From: Paenibacillus aceti
Lineage (GTDB): Bacteria > Bacillota > Bacilli > Paenibacillales > Paenibacillaceae
Direction of reading: 5' to 3'
Length of the DNA: 64,000 bases
NCBI RefSeq assembly: GCF_003614185.1
Contig: NZ_KZ987724.1
Location: 4,061,068-4,125,067 of the forward strand
Shown: one piece after another, positions 16,573-25,523 of the stretch
How positions within the stretch are numbered: position 1 is the first letter of the stretch
Layout: each line of letters opens with the position of its first letter
The notes under the pieces: generated by a model
Databases searched by the model: none
Told to the model about the DNA's origin: nothing
The model's input: only the letters and a program-made list of their open reading frames with translations
Made by a program: the position numbers and the translations under genes

Positions 16573-17265
16573 TTGTTCAAGATCATGCTAATTGAAGATG
16601 ATGAAAGTCTCTATCATGAAATCAAGGATCGACTGTCACAATGGTCCTACGACGTATATGGCGTTAGCGATTTCAGCAACGTGATGCAAGACTTCGCGGC
16701 GATCAAGCCGGATCTGGTCATTATCGATATTCAGTTGCCGAAATTCGACGGCTTCCATTGGTGCCGAAACATCCGTGCGCATTCGAACATCCCGATCATA
16801 TTCTTGTCCTCGCGGGATCATCCGACGGATATGGTCATGTCCATGCAGCTGGGCGCGGACGACTTCGTGCAGAAGCCGTTCCATTTCGATGTGCTGATCG
16901 CCAAGCTTCAGGCGACCCTTCGCCGGGCCTACAATTACAACGCAGAGCTTGTATCCCTTAAGACCTGGTGTGGAGCAACCGTAGACTACGAGAAGAACAC
17001 CGTAACTAATGAGCAAGGATGCGTCGAATTGACGAAGAATGAGAGCTTCATTCTGAAGCAATTAATCGAGCAAAAGAATCGAATTATATCTCGGGAGGAC
17101 CTGATTAGGAATCTATGGGATGATGAACGCTTCATCAGCGACAATACGCTGACTGTGAACGTTAACCGTCTGCGCAAGAAGCTGGAGGCGATCGGCCTGG
17201 GCCGAATGATCGAGACCAAGGTAGGACTCGGATATATCGCCATTGAAGAAGGGACCCTACCATGA
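16573..17265 (+). CDS. bceR: BceR-type response regulator (OmpR family)
   Basis: 230 residues: receiver domain with acidic pocket IEDDE (residues 7-11), phospho-acceptor Asp52 (LVIIDIQLP) and Lys in VQKPFHF, then an OmpR-type winged-helix (LTKNESFILKQLIEQKNRIISREDLI..DNTLTVNVNRLRKKLE). Length and start (FKIMLIEDDE) match BceR homologues. I chose TTG 16573, which has GGTGGTG 5-7 nt upstream, over ATG 16558, which has no ribosome site. It overlaps the kinase gene by 4 bp. It should activate the transporter genes in response to cell-wall-active peptides, probably through the 18-bp inverted repeat at 18262. Confidence 0.93.
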   Translation: MFKIMLIEDDESLYHEIKDRLSQWSYDVYGVSDFSNVMQDFAAIKPDLVIIDIQLPKFDGFHWCRNIRAHSNIPIIFLSSRDHPTDMVMSMQLGADDFVQKPFHFDVLIAKLQATLRRAYNYNAELVSLKTWCGATVDYEKNTVTNEQGCVELTKNESFILKQLIEQKNRIISREDLIRNLWDDERFISDNTLTVNVNRLRKKLEAIGLGRMIETKVGLGYIAIEEGTLP

Positions 17266-18266
17266 TCAAAAAATATCTCATCGAACGCCGCAGTTGGATC
17301 TTTCTATTCCTGTGTTTGCAGCTATTGACCCTATTGACAACTTACCTAGACCCGGCTATTCCTTTCGGTCCACTGCTCTATATCAGCTTCCTGTCCTCCA
17401 TTATTTTCGTTATTTTCCTCGCTGTCCGCTATACCAAGGAGACGAGGTTCTACAAAAGCCTGGATGAATGGGACCCCCATCTCGACTTGAACAACCTGCC
17501 GCCTGGGGATAGCCCGTTCGAACAGATTGTACAGTCCCATCTCTATGAGCAAACGGAGCGGCTGCGGCAAGAGGCCACTCTGAGTCAAGGTATGCTGGAG
17601 GCCGAGAAGGATGAGCTGCTATCCTGGATTCATGAGGTGAAGACACCGCTGACTGCGATGCAGCTGATGATCGAACGGCTCGAGGACCGGGCAGCCAGAG
17701 AAGCCATGAATTACGAGTGGCTGCGCATCCATCTCCTGCTCGACCGTCAGCTGCACCAGAAACGCCTCCCCTTCATGGAGAATGACTTATTCATTGAACA
17801 GGTGGAGCTCCGCTCCCTGCTCTCTCAGGAAATCCGTACCCTGCGCCCCTGGTGCATGCGCCGCGGCATCGGCTTCGACATAAGGCTGGAGCTAGAAGAG
17901 CTTCTATCCGATGCCAAGTGGCTCGCTTTTATCGTGAGACAGCTGCTCACTAATGCAGTGAAATATAGCGAGAATGCTGACATTATGGTCAGCAGCTATC
18001 TACACGCTGGCCACGCCATCCTGGAGATCAAGGATCAGGGCCGGGGCATCGACCCCAAGGATCTACCGCGTATCTTCGACCGAGGCTTCACCTCAACGAC
18101 GCTGCACAATGATCCGAAGGCGACGGGCATGGGGCTATATCTGGCCAAAAGAGCGGCACAGCCGCTGCATATCCGCATCGAAGCCAGCTCAAAGCCCGGG
18201 GAAGGCACCTGTATGAAGTTGATTTTTCCGCTCAGAAATGAGTTCCTGCAGATCAGGGGCGTGTGA
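17262..18266 (+). CDS. bceS: BceS-type intramembrane-sensing histidine kinase
   Basis: 334 residues. Two membrane helices (about 12-30 and 36-55) are joined by only a few residues, so there is no extracellular sensor domain, the hallmark of intramembrane-sensing kinases. The H-box is DELLSWIHEVKTPLTAMQLM. The N-box is VRQLLTNAVKYS, followed by DQGRGIDPKDLPRIFDRGFTS and KATGMGLYLAKRAA. In Bce systems the kinase senses transporter flux by contacting the permease BceB, whose gene is next but one here. It starts inside the bceR stop (ATGA). Confidence 0.93.
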   Translation: MIKKYLIERRSWIFLFLCLQLLTLLTTYLDPAIPFGPLLYISFLSSIIFVIFLAVRYTKETRFYKSLDEWDPHLDLNNLPPGDSPFEQIVQSHLYEQTERLRQEATLSQGMLEAEKDELLSWIHEVKTPLTAMQLMIERLEDRAAREAMNYEWLRIHLLLDRQLHQKRLPFMENDLFIEQVELRSLLSQEIRTLRPWCMRRGIGFDIRLELEELLSDAKWLAFIVRQLLTNAVKYSENADIMVSSYLHAGHAILEIKDQGRGIDPKDLPRIFDRGFTSTTLHNDPKATGMGLYLAKRAAQPLHIRIEASSKPGEGTCMKLIFPLRNEFLQIRGV

Positions 18267-18279
18267 CAATAATGTCACA
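18262..18279 (+). promoter_or_regulatory. BceR-type operator upstream of bceAB
   Basis: A perfect inverted repeat TGTGACA-ATAA-TGTCACA lies over the bceS stop codon. It has the 4-bp spacer and TnACA/TGTnA arms known for BceR-like regulators. A TATAAT at 18332-18337 with a poor -35 gives an activator-dependent promoter about 50 bp downstream, before bceA. Confidence 0.8.
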
Positions 18280-18367
18280 TGCCTCTATTTATTGTTAGAC
18301 GAATCGAAGGATTGAAGCGGGAGGATCAATTTATAATGGAGCTAACATGTGAAGGAGTGTGGGGATC

Positions 18368-19138
18368 ATGAGTATCCTGGAAGCAGCCAAAATTCATAAG
18401 AGCTATGGCAATAAATTTAATAGAGAAGAAGTATTGAAAGGCATCGATCTGACGATCGAGCAAGGGGAATTCGTCAGCATTATGGGCGCATCAGGCTCCG
18501 GCAAGACAACCCTGCTTAACGTCCTCTCCTCGATCGACAAGGTCAGTCACGGCAGTGTGATCATCGATGGCCAGGAGATGACAGGACTGAAGGAGAAGCA
18601 ATTGGCCGAGTTTCGTAAGCAACACCTCGGTTTTATTTTCCAAGACTATAATTTGCTTGATACCTTAACGGTGAAGGAGAACATTCTGCTTCCGCTATCG
18701 GTTGCGAAGATCTCCAAGAAGGCCGCCAATCAGAGATTCGAGAAGCTGGCGACAGAGCTTGGTATATATGAACTCAAGGACAAGTACCCCAATGAAATAT
18801 CAGGAGGACAGAAGCAGCGTACGTCCGCAGCCCGGGCGTTCATCCATGACCCCAGTGTCATATTCGCCGATGAACCGACCGGGGCGCTCGATTCGAAATC
18901 GGCTTCCGATCTGCTCAACAAGCTCAGTCAATTGAATAAGCAGCGCAGGGCTACCATTCTAATGGTCACCCATGATCCGGTCGCGGCCAGCTATTGCAGC
19001 AGAGTGATCTTCATCAAGGACGGATTGGTCTATACGCAGCTTCATCGGGGGAATGAGACGAGACAGGTCTTTTTCAAGGATATTATGAAGACGCAAGGGA
19101 TTCTGGGAGGGGTGCAGGATGAGCCATCTGAGTATTAA
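18368..19138 (+). CDS. bceA: BceA-type ABC transporter ATPase
   Basis: 256 residues. Walker [10 protein letters not shown] (about 40-48), Q-loop FIFQDYNLL, signature [16 protein letters not shown], Walker [15 protein letters not shown] and H-loop MVTHDP are all intact. It powers the BceB permease in removing peptide antibiotics from their lipid targets. ATG 18368 follows GAAGGAG by 10 nt; an upstream GTG at 18359 overlaps that site. It overlaps bceB by 20 bp. Confidence 0.95.
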   Translation: MSILEAAKIHKSYGNKFNREEVLKGIDLTIEQGEFVSIMGASGSGKTTLLNVLSSIDKVSHGSVIIDGQEMTGLKEKQLAEFRKQHLGFIFQDYNLLDTLTVKENILLPLSVAKISKKAANQRFEKLATELGIYELKDKYPNEISGGQKQRTSAARAFIHDPSVIFADEPTGALDSKSASDLLNKLSQLNKQRRATILMVTHDPVAASYCSRVIFIKDGLVYTQLHRGNETRQVFFKDIMKTQGILGGVQDEPSEY

Positions 19139-21077
19139 TTACATCATTCTTCGCAACTTCCGCAAAAATATTAAGAACTACTATCTGTACGTCTTTGCGC
19201 TTATTTTCAGCGTGTCGCTGTATTTCGCTTTTGTAACACTGCAGTTCGATCCGGCCATGGAGGAAATCAAGGGCAGCGTCAAGGGCGAAGCGGGTCTCAA
19301 AGCAGCCTCGATTCTTCTGATCGTGATCGTGTCCATCTTCCTGCTCTATGCCAATAAACTGTTTATCAAGCGGCGCAGCAAGGAAATCGGGCTATACCAG
19401 TTAGTCGGTATAACCAAGCAGAGAATCTTCCGTATTCTATCGGCGGAGAATTCCATTCTCTACTGCGGCTCTCTGGTGGTCGGTATCCTGATCGGATTTT
19501 CCTTCTCCAGACTCGTTGCGATGGTCCTATTTAAAATTACCGAAGTGGAAACCTCCGCGAAGCTGCGCTTCTCCGTAGATGCGCTTATTCAGACGGCAAT
19601 CGTATTTTTGGTTATTTTCATAGCTATTCTGTTAATGAATTATTGGTTCATCCGGCGGCAGAGCATTCTGTCCCTGTTCAGGGTTCAATCCTCTACCGAG
19701 GAGACGATCAAGAAGGTTACGCTGAACGAAATGGTGATCGGCATGTTCGGCATCGCCCTGATTCTGACCGGATACTACATCTCGACCGGTCTGTTCTCCG
19801 GGCGTTTCGGCACGATGAATCAACTCTTACTGGCCATGATCACGATTCTGGGTACAGTCATTCTCGGCACCTACTTATTCTATCGAGGCTCCGTCCGCTT
19901 CATCTTCTATCTGATTCGCAAGCAAAAGGGCGGATATCTTAACATTCGCGAGGTATTATCGCTATCCTCGATCATGTTCCGCATGAAGTCGAACGCGGTT
20001 TTGCTCACGGTTATTACGACGGTGTCGGCGCTGGCCATCGGGCTGCTGTCGCTGTGCTATATCTCTTACTATTCTGCGGAGAAGACGGCCAGGGGCGACT
20101 CGCCCGCCGATTTCTCCATCGTAAACGCACAAGATGCGAAACAGTTTAAGCAGAGCTTGTCAGACCAAGGCATCGATTATAAGGAAACGCAGATCGAAGT
20201 GATCCGCAGCATCGTCGATCCCAGTGAGATCTTAGATATCTCTTCGGACAATATTGTTTTTGATCCAAAGAAGACACCCTTGTCCATAGTAAGCGCCAAA
20301 GATGTGGAGGATGTTCAACTCGCCGAAGATGAAATGCTACTGGCAGGCTTCAGCGACATACTTAAGTCAGCGTTCTCCTATCAAGGAACAGGACTTGTTA
20401 AAATTCAGGGGCTGCATAAGACTATTTCCTTGCACCTGATTGGCCTAAGGGATGAATCGATCGTCTCCTGGCCTTTCACCAATGGACGACTGCCAGTTGC
20501 CATTATCCCGGAGGCTACCTTTGAACAATTGAAGCAGGACCTCGATCCGAAGCTTCAGGTAAAGCACACTACCTATTACGGCATCGATATTACTGACCGG
20601 GAGCAGGTTAAAGCAGCGAATGAGCTCTTCAAGACTCTGCCGCCTGGAGACGCACGGTTCAGCAATGAATCCCAGCTTGAATCGGCAATCGAACAGAAGC
20701 AGATGTTCGGGCTAGTGATGTTCATCGTCGGCTTCCTGGGCCTGACCTTCCTCGTCACCTCCGGTTGCATTCTCTATTTCAAGCAGATGGACGAAAGCGA
20801 AGAAGAGAAGCCGAACCTGACGATTCTTCGCAAGCTCGGCTTCACTCAAGGAGATCTGTTGACCGGGGTACAGATCAAGCAGCTATTCAACTTCGGCATT
20901 CCGCTTCTGATCGGCCTGTCGCACAGCTATTTCGCCGTCAAATCCGGCTGGTTTTTCTTCGGAAGTGAGCTGTGGACACCGATGCTGCTGGTGATGCTGC
21001 TGTACACCGCCCTCTATTCGATCTTCGGAGTTCTCTCCGTTATATATTATAAGAAAGTCATTCGCTCGGCCCTGTAG
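19119..21077 (+). CDS. bceB: BceB-type FtsX-family permease with large extracellular domain
   Basis: 652 residues. One N-terminal helix, a 3-helix FtsX core (about 55-170), further helices to ~310, then a soluble extracellular domain of about 200 residues between helices VII and VIII ([17 protein letters not shown] ... [16 protein letters not shown]), then the last three helices. This ten-helix plan is specific to Bce-type transporters and sets them apart from other FtsX permeases. Resistance spectrum (bacitracin, mersacidin-like lantibiotics, defensins) cannot be read from sequence. The stop codon lies within the terminator hairpin. Confidence 0.95.
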   Translation: MSHLSINYIILRNFRKNIKNYYLYVFALIFSVSLYFAFVTLQFDPAMEEIKGSVKGEAGLKAASILLIVIVSIFLLYANKLFIKRRSKEIGLYQLVGITKQRIFRILSAENSILYCGSLVVGILIGFSFSRLVAMVLFKITEVETSAKLRFSVDALIQTAIVFLVIFIAILLMNYWFIRRQSILSLFRVQSSTEETIKKVTLNEMVIGMFGIALILTGYYISTGLFSGRFGTMNQLLLAMITILGTVILGTYLFYRGSVRFIFYLIRKQKGGYLNIREVLSLSSIMFRMKSNAVLLTVITTVSALAIGLLSLCYISYYSAEKTARGDSPADFSIVNAQDAKQFKQSLSDQGIDYKETQIEVIRSIVDPSEILDISSDNIVFDPKKTPLSIVSAKDVEDVQLAEDEMLLAGFSDILKSAFSYQGTGLVKIQGLHKTISLHLIGLRDESIVSWPFTNGRLPVAIIPEATFEQLKQDLDPKLQVKHTTYYGIDITDREQVKAANELFKTLPPGDARFSNESQLESAIEQKQMFGLVMFIVGFLGLTFLVTSGCILYFKQMDESEEEKPNLTILRKLGFTQGDLLTGVQIKQLFNFGIPLLIGLSHSYFAVKSGWFFFGSELWTPMLLVMLLYTALYSIFGVLSVIYYKKVIRSAL

Positions 21078-21092
21078 ATACAGGGCCTTTTC
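21068..21092 (+). terminator. Terminator of the bce operon
   Basis: GGCCCTG / CAGGGCC hairpin followed by TTTTC; the bceB TAG stop lies in the loop. Confidence 0.88.
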
Positions 21093-21140
21093 TTTATGTC
21101 AGCGTCTCCGGTAATCTGTCCTTTTCTATCCTGCCGGATC

Positions 21141-22202
21141 TTATTCCTTCGGCTCGTCCGCGGCTTCCCAGCTCGCTATTTCATCACGTACTCGCGGGGC
21201 AACCTCTGTGCCCAGCAGTTCGATCGCATGCATGACATCCGCATGCGGCATCGTGCCCAGCGGCACATGCAGCATGAAGCGCGTGATACCTACATTCTTG
21301 CGCAAGTCGATAATCTTGCGAGCCACAGTGTCGGGATCACCTACGTATAAGGCGCCCTCCGGGCTGCGGGCGGCGTCATAGCTGGCGCGGCTATAATGGC
21401 CCCAGCCACGCTCTCTGCCGATCACATTCATCCCCTGCTGAGTCGGCAGGAAGAATTTCTCCACCGCGTCATCATGATCATCCGCGATGAAGCCGTGCGA
21501 ATGTGAGGCGACTGGCAGCTTGGACACATCATGCCCGGCCTGAGCCGCCGCCTTCTTATACAGCTGCACCAGCGGGGCGAACTGCACTGGTCGTCCCCCG
21601 ATAATCGCCAGCACCAAGGGAAGGCCGAGCAGACCAGCTCGCGCGACCGACTCTGGATTCCCGCCGCTGCCGATCCAAACCGGGAGCGAGTTCTGCACGG
21701 GACGCGGATAGATGCCCAGATTACGAATCGCCGGACGATGCTTGCCCTCCCAGGTTACATACTCAGATTCGCAGAGCTTGAGCAGCAATTCCAGCTTCTC
21801 ATCGAATAATTCATCATAATCATCAAGGTCATATCCGAATAACGGGAAGGATTCGATGAACGATCCCCGTCCCGCCATAATCTCAGCTCGTCCATTCGAT
21901 ATCCCGTCCAAGGTAGCGAAATCCTGGAACACACGCACAGGATCATCCGAAGATAATACAGTGACCGCACTGGTCAAGCGAATCCGCTTCGTCTGCGATG
22001 CGGCCGCAGCCAGAACCAGCACAGGCGAGGATGCCGCATAGTCTTTCCGATGATGCTCACCAACTCCGAACACGTCCAGCCCGACCTGATCGGCAAGTAC
22101 AATTTCCTCAACCACCTCGCGCAATCTCTGCGCATGGCTCATCACCTCGCCTGTATGTACATCCGGCGATGTCTCTGCAAACGTACTAATCCCTATTTCC
22201 AT
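21141..22202 (-). CDS. LLM-class flavin-dependent oxidoreductase
   Basis: 353 residues of the bacterial luciferase-like monooxygenase family. Visible: N-terminal strand EIGISTFAET, GLDVFGVGEHHRKDYAASSP, IRLTSAVTVLSSDDPVRVFQDFATLDGISNGRAEIMAGRGSF (core FMN/F420 site), and VWIGSGGNPESVARAGLLGLPL. Such enzymes use reduced FMN or F420 for monooxygenation; the substrate is unknown. ATG 22202 follows GGAGGGATCACAGG. It is convergent with the bce operon. Confidence 0.92.
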   Translation of the reverse strand: MEIGISTFAETSPDVHTGEVMSHAQRLREVVEEIVLADQVGLDVFGVGEHHRKDYAASSPVLVLAAAASQTKRIRLTSAVTVLSSDDPVRVFQDFATLDGISNGRAEIMAGRGSFIESFPLFGYDLDDYDELFDEKLELLLKLCESEYVTWEGKHRPAIRNLGIYPRPVQNSLPVWIGSGGNPESVARAGLLGLPLVLAIIGGRPVQFAPLVQLYKKAAAQAGHDVSKLPVASHSHGFIADDHDDAVEKFFLPTQQGMNVIGRERGWGHYSRASYDAARSPEGALYVGDPDTVARKIIDLRKNVGITRFMLHVPLGTMPHADVMHAIELLGTEVAPRVRDEIASWEAADEPKE

Positions 22203-22508
22203 CCTGTGATCCCTCCTGTTTATGTCAATCTGTATCTATTGCCAGCAATTAGAGGTTGTTCAAAAAGCCCGCCATTTATGACGGAAGCAACCGGACAGCG
22301 GATGATTATCCTGCTATCTGCTGCCCCGCTGCAATATTGACTATATTGTGAAGCTTTGGCGCAGCTTTTTCAAGCGATTAGGAGAAAAGCATTACGCCCT
22401 ACCGAACTTCATTTCTCATATGATTACAGTGTACAATGGAGGTTAGAGAATGAATCTACTTGAGGATAAACTTACTTTCAGTCATTAGAGAAAGGAAACT
22501 AGACAGCA
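22203..22508. other. Intergenic region, possible leader peptide before Sel1 gene
   Basis: About 300 bp between divergent genes. No gene over 20 codons is evident. At 22450-22488 a 12-codon frame (MNLLEDKLTFSH) has a GGAGG site 7 nt before its ATG, a better site than that of the Sel1 gene that follows 20 nt later. This could be a coupling leader or chance. An imperfect inverted pair with AAAAAGC / GCTTTTT cores (about 22259-22375) is present; I see nothing else. Confidence 0.3.
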
Positions 22509-23504
22509 ATGGAATTACATACAAAGGAAAAGTTGGATATGGACAGACTATCTCGGCAAGCCAAACGTGGCGATGCTGGCGCTCAATTCGCTCTAGGCGA
22601 GGTATACCGGAATTTCAAAGATAATTGGCGGGCAATCTACTGGTTGAAGAAGGCCGCCAAGCAAGGGATGGCTCAGGCCAGCCGGGCTATAGCCGATATA
22701 TATCGTTCCCAGAACAAGCAGCGGAAAGCAGATAAATGGTCCGCCCTAGCCAGACAGATGGAAGCTCAGAATAGGGATGAATATGAATCTATCGGCGACT
22801 CTAGCTCTGCAAGCCCTTCCGAGACGCTGGAGCATGAAGAGGAATCCGTTGAAGATATCGAGATCGCGGCCGCTGAGGGCGATGTCGAAGCGATGTACCA
22901 TCTCGGCGTTTATTACGAAGAAGAGAATAACACTCAGATGGCCGTCCATTGGTATGACTTGGCTGTGGTTGAGGGTCATGTTCAGGCCGCGTTTAACTTA
23001 GCCCTAATATATAGTAAAGCAGGACAGAAGAAATACGCCCTGGAGCTGTTCAAGCTAGCGGCTGAGCAAGATCATGACCAGGCACAGTATCGCCTGTCGC
23101 TGCTATTGGCTGCTGAAGGTCTGGTAAGCGAGGCCAAGACATGGTGTGAAATGGCGGCAAAACAAGGCCTGATCAGCGCCCAATTCCAGATGGCCGCCTT
23201 GCTTGAAGAGGAGCAGCGGTTCGATGAAGCGATCGAATGGTATACCGTTGCTGCCAAGCGCGGGGATATTGACTCACAGTACAATCTCGCCAATCTGCTT
23301 GCCCAAAGAGGAGATCGCACGGACGCGATGAAATGGTACCAGGCTGCGGCCGAGCAGGGCGATGCCATGGCCCAGCATAATTATGCGATCATGCTGCATC
23401 AGGACGGGCGGATGGACGAGGCGCTAACCATGTACAAGGCCGCCGCCCGCCAAGGCCTGGAGGCCAGCCAGCTGCTGCTGCAGCGCAATAATGAGACCTG
23501 GTGA
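22509..23504 (+). CDS. Sel1/TPR-repeat protein
   Basis: 331 residues built from about seven Sel1-like repeats of ~36 residues (AQFALGEVYRN..NWRAIYWLKKAAKQGMAQA; AMYHLGVYYEEENNTQMAVHWYDLAVVEGHVQA; and so on), split by an acidic Ser/Glu-rich linker at about 95-125. There is no signal peptide or membrane segment, so it is cytoplasmic. Sel1 arrays are protein-binding scaffolds; the partner is unknown. It stands alone between a divergent oxidoreductase and the repeat-rich intergenic region. Confidence 0.9.
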   Translation: MELHTKEKLDMDRLSRQAKRGDAGAQFALGEVYRNFKDNWRAIYWLKKAAKQGMAQASRAIADIYRSQNKQRKADKWSALARQMEAQNRDEYESIGDSSSASPSETLEHEEESVEDIEIAAAEGDVEAMYHLGVYYEEENNTQMAVHWYDLAVVEGHVQAAFNLALIYSKAGQKKYALELFKLAAEQDHDQAQYRLSLLLAAEGLVSEAKTWCEMAAKQGLISAQFQMAALLEEEQRFDEAIEWYTVAAKRGDIDSQYNLANLLAQRGDRTDAMKWYQAAAEQGDAMAQHNYAIMLHQDGRMDEALTMYKAAARQGLEASQLLLQRNNETW

Positions 23505-23521
23505 CGGGGGACGGGAGACAC

Positions 23522-23657
23522 TGACTATTGACCTATTAGCTTACAGCCTTACTGTCTACTGACTTATTGACTTATTGGCTTATTGACTTATTGGCTTATT
23601 GGCTTACTAACCTACTGTCTTACTATCTTACAGTCTGTAGTCTTGCTGACCTACTGC
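23522..23657. repeat. Degenerate 8-bp tandem repeat (about 17 units)
   Basis: From 23522 the sequence falls into 8-bp words of the form (G/A)CTTATTG / (C/T)CTTACTG for about 17 units, the central five nearly perfect. It is non-coding and directly follows the Sel1 gene. Confidence 0.8.
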
Positions 23658-23725
23658 CCTTCCGGCTACTGGATGCTGAACCTATACCGGTGGCTCATTT
23701 GTCACTTAACACTTGTTGCACCTCA

Positions 23726-23910
23726 AAACCTGCAGAAATGCAGGTTTTTCCAACCAAACCGACCTGTTTTTAGGAAATTCCTGCAAATATGCAGGCTTTT
23801 TGCCCTTTTATCCTGAAATCGGGGTTATATGAAGAAAAAGCCTGCATTATCGCAGGAATTTACTATCGTGGGGCGGATGACTGGGCAAATTCCTGCATAA
23901 TTGCAGGCTT
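23726..23910. repeat. Four-hairpin array, class II (CCTGCA-N4-TGCAGG)
   Basis: CCTGCA-N4-TGCAGG palindromes start at 23729, 23780, 23841 (one base off) and 23892, giving spacings of 51, 61 and 51 bp. Flanks are A/T-rich (AATT on one side, GCTTT on the other) and show that the third unit is inverted relative to the second and fourth. The spacing equals that of the unrelated-sequence array at 60141-60325. Each unit would form a 6-bp hairpin with a 4-nt loop. Function unknown. Confidence 0.85.
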
Positions 23911-23960
23911 TGGCGGGGACCGAGGCTTCGATAGCAAGCGAGCTAACCCGCTCTGCCACT

Positions 23961-24145
23961 CTAACGAAACGTCGTAACGCTATTCACGCCAATATGGACC
24001 TCCTAAAAATGCAACGAAACAGGGTAACGTTATTACGCCCAAATAGTAGCTTGAAGCATGGATTTTACTCAAATAGAGATACCGTGTTTCGTTAGAATCG
24101 AACTACCTCTGTTTTAGCGCAAATAGCGTTATGGTGTTTCGTTAG
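23961..24145. repeat. Four-hairpin array, class I copy A (CTAACGAAAC)
   Basis: Two direct units (CTAACGAAAC at 23961, GCAACGAAAC at 24011) face two inverted units (GTTTCGTTAG at 24086 and 24136). Each unit forms TAACG-N11-CG(T/C)TA or close to it; units start at 23962, 24012, 24074 and 24124, so spacing is 50, 62, 50 bp. The 185-bp layout is the same to the base at 43836-44020. It lies between convergent genes, directly after the class II array. Confidence 0.88.
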
Positions 24146-24168
24146 AGCGCTAGATCGAATCAACTATG

Positions 24169-24756
24169 TCAACTTTTCACCGTTCTGAAGTACCTGTACA
24201 CTCGCTCCAGCTTCTGCTGATGTCTCCCTTTGGCGCTCTCCATACTTCCAAATTCAAAAAATTTGACTTTGCGAACCCCTACAAACTGCAGCAGCACCCT
24301 CCGCATCAACACTTTATGCGCATTGTTCAACCAGAAAAATGGATACATCGCCGGCCCTTTCATGACCGAGATACAGACCGCCGATTTCCCCTTAAGCAGC
24401 CCTTCGGGGAGCAATCCCCCCTTCTCCCGGTACGCAAACCCGGACGCAAACATTCTATCGATATAGCCCAGCAGCATAGCTGGCGGCCGCCCCCACCAAA
24501 TCGGGTAAATGAACACGATCTTATCTGCCCAAATCAGTTGCTCCCGATATAATTCCAGGCTTGGCTCCTTATGCATATCCCTTCTGCGCCGCTCCTGATT
24601 GAAGACCAGTACAGGATCGAAGCCCTCCTCATACAGATCAAGCACCTTAATATCGCTAATTGCTGCGTTCTCACCCCCACCTTGCAGGGTTCTCTGCAAA
24701 AAGGCATAACTTAAACTCTGATGGTTCGGATGCGTATAAATCACTAACAGGTTCAT
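24169..24756 (-). CDS. NAD(P)H-dependent flavodoxin-fold oxidoreductase (quinone reductase family)
   Basis: 195 residues. Flavodoxin-like start MNLLVIYTHPNHQSLSYAFLQ, FMN site with IVFIYPIWWGRPPAMLLGYIDRMF and a GLLKGKSAVCISVMKGP strand, typical of the MdaB/KefF/YheA-like family. These reduce quinones and azo compounds by two electrons with FMN. It is divergent from a MarR regulator with a shared 53-bp operator region, so induction by quinones or other electrophiles through that regulator is likely (inference). Confidence 0.9.
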   Translation of the reverse strand: MNLLVIYTHPNHQSLSYAFLQRTLQGGGENAAISDIKVLDLYEEGFDPVLVFNQERRRRDMHKEPSLELYREQLIWADKIVFIYPIWWGRPPAMLLGYIDRMFASGFAYREKGGLLPEGLLKGKSAVCISVMKGPAMYPFFWLNNAHKVLMRRVLLQFVGVRKVKFFEFGSMESAKGRHQQKLERVYRYFRTVKS

Positions 24757-24777
24757 TCTCCTTCTCCCCCTACTTAC

Positions 24778-24830
24778 TTATCATTTGACAACAATATCGT
24801 ATCACCTGGAAACAAGTTGTCAAATGATAA
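24778..24830. promoter_or_regulatory. Probable MarR operator: 15-bp inverted repeat in divergent promoter
   Basis: TTATCATTTGACAAC (24778-24792) and its exact reverse complement GTTGTCAAATGATAA (24816-24830) flank 23 bp, with centres 38 bp apart. The two arms sit in front of the oxidoreductase and marR genes respectively and would allow one regulator to control both. Confidence 0.75.
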
Positions 24831-24876
24831 TTGTTAATTGATAATTAGTTTGTTATGTTGGGATGGAGGTGATTTC

Positions 24877-25329
24877 ATGGACAAGACCCCATTATTTCAG
24901 AAATTCGTGAAGTTTATATCATCCGTACATCAAGTGACCCACAAAATTACAATCGGTGTTAGAGATGAGACAATTACTCCACTTCAATACAGAATTCTCG
25001 AATATATCGTTGTATCCGGCCCCATTACTCCCAGCCAGATCAGCGATTGCATGCATATCTCTCTGCCCAACACAAGCCGTGAGATCAAAAAACTAATTCA
25101 GAAAGATTTATGTAAGAAATATACCTCTTCCGAAGATCGACGCTTGCAATACATCTGCCTTACGGATACCGGAACAGAGATGATGAGTCAAGCATTTTCG
25201 ACCATTGAGGCGCGATTCTGGGAGCGAGCCCGAAGCTTTTCCCCCGCAGAGCTTGCAGAGATTGAACAGGCTATTGAATTACTGCAAATGAAACTGTTCA
25301 ATGAAACAGAAGAGCCCCCATCGCGTTGA
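24877..25329 (+). CDS. MarR-family transcriptional regulator
   Basis: 150 residues. The winged helix-turn-helix is visible (LQYRILEYIVVSGPITPSQISDCMHISLPNTSREIKKLIQKDLCKKYTSSEDRRLQYICLTDTG), with the DRR wing motif. No cysteine lies in the sensing N-terminus, which would argue against YodB-type thiol sensing; a Cys at the DNA-binding helix (ISDCMH) is present. ATG 24877 has GGAGG 8 nt upstream. It likely represses itself and the divergent quinone reductase. Confidence 0.92.
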   Translation: MDKTPLFQKFVKFISSVHQVTHKITIGVRDETITPLQYRILEYIVVSGPITPSQISDCMHISLPNTSREIKKLIQKDLCKKYTSSEDRRLQYICLTDTGTEMMSQAFSTIEARFWERARSFSPAELAEIEQAIELLQMKLFNETEEPPSR

Positions 25330-25352
25330 TCTCGACAGGGGCTCTTCATTTT
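25311..25352 (+). terminator. Terminator of marR
   Basis: AGAGCCCC / GGGGCTCT hairpin that overlaps the last codons of marR, followed by TCATTTT. Confidence 0.82.
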
Positions 25353-25523
25353 CCCGCAAATCCAATAACCGCTATAATACACTTATTTCACGTACAATAG
25401 GAGAAGATGACCATACTGATGTGCATTTCAATGCTTGATACAGATTAATGGAGCCTGATCCCGGCTTCATGCTATATAATCATAAATACATATTGCTTTA
25501 AATTTAAGGGGGTATATTGGCCA

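Noticed and set aside
22252-22380. A MITE with AAAAAGC / GCTTTTT ends before the Sel1 gene
   Set aside because: The inverted pair is imperfect (needs an indel after ~10 matches) and no target duplication or second copy was seen.
23726-24145. CRISPR array
   Set aside because: Only four units per class, units are hairpins in alternating orientation, and there are no cas genes.
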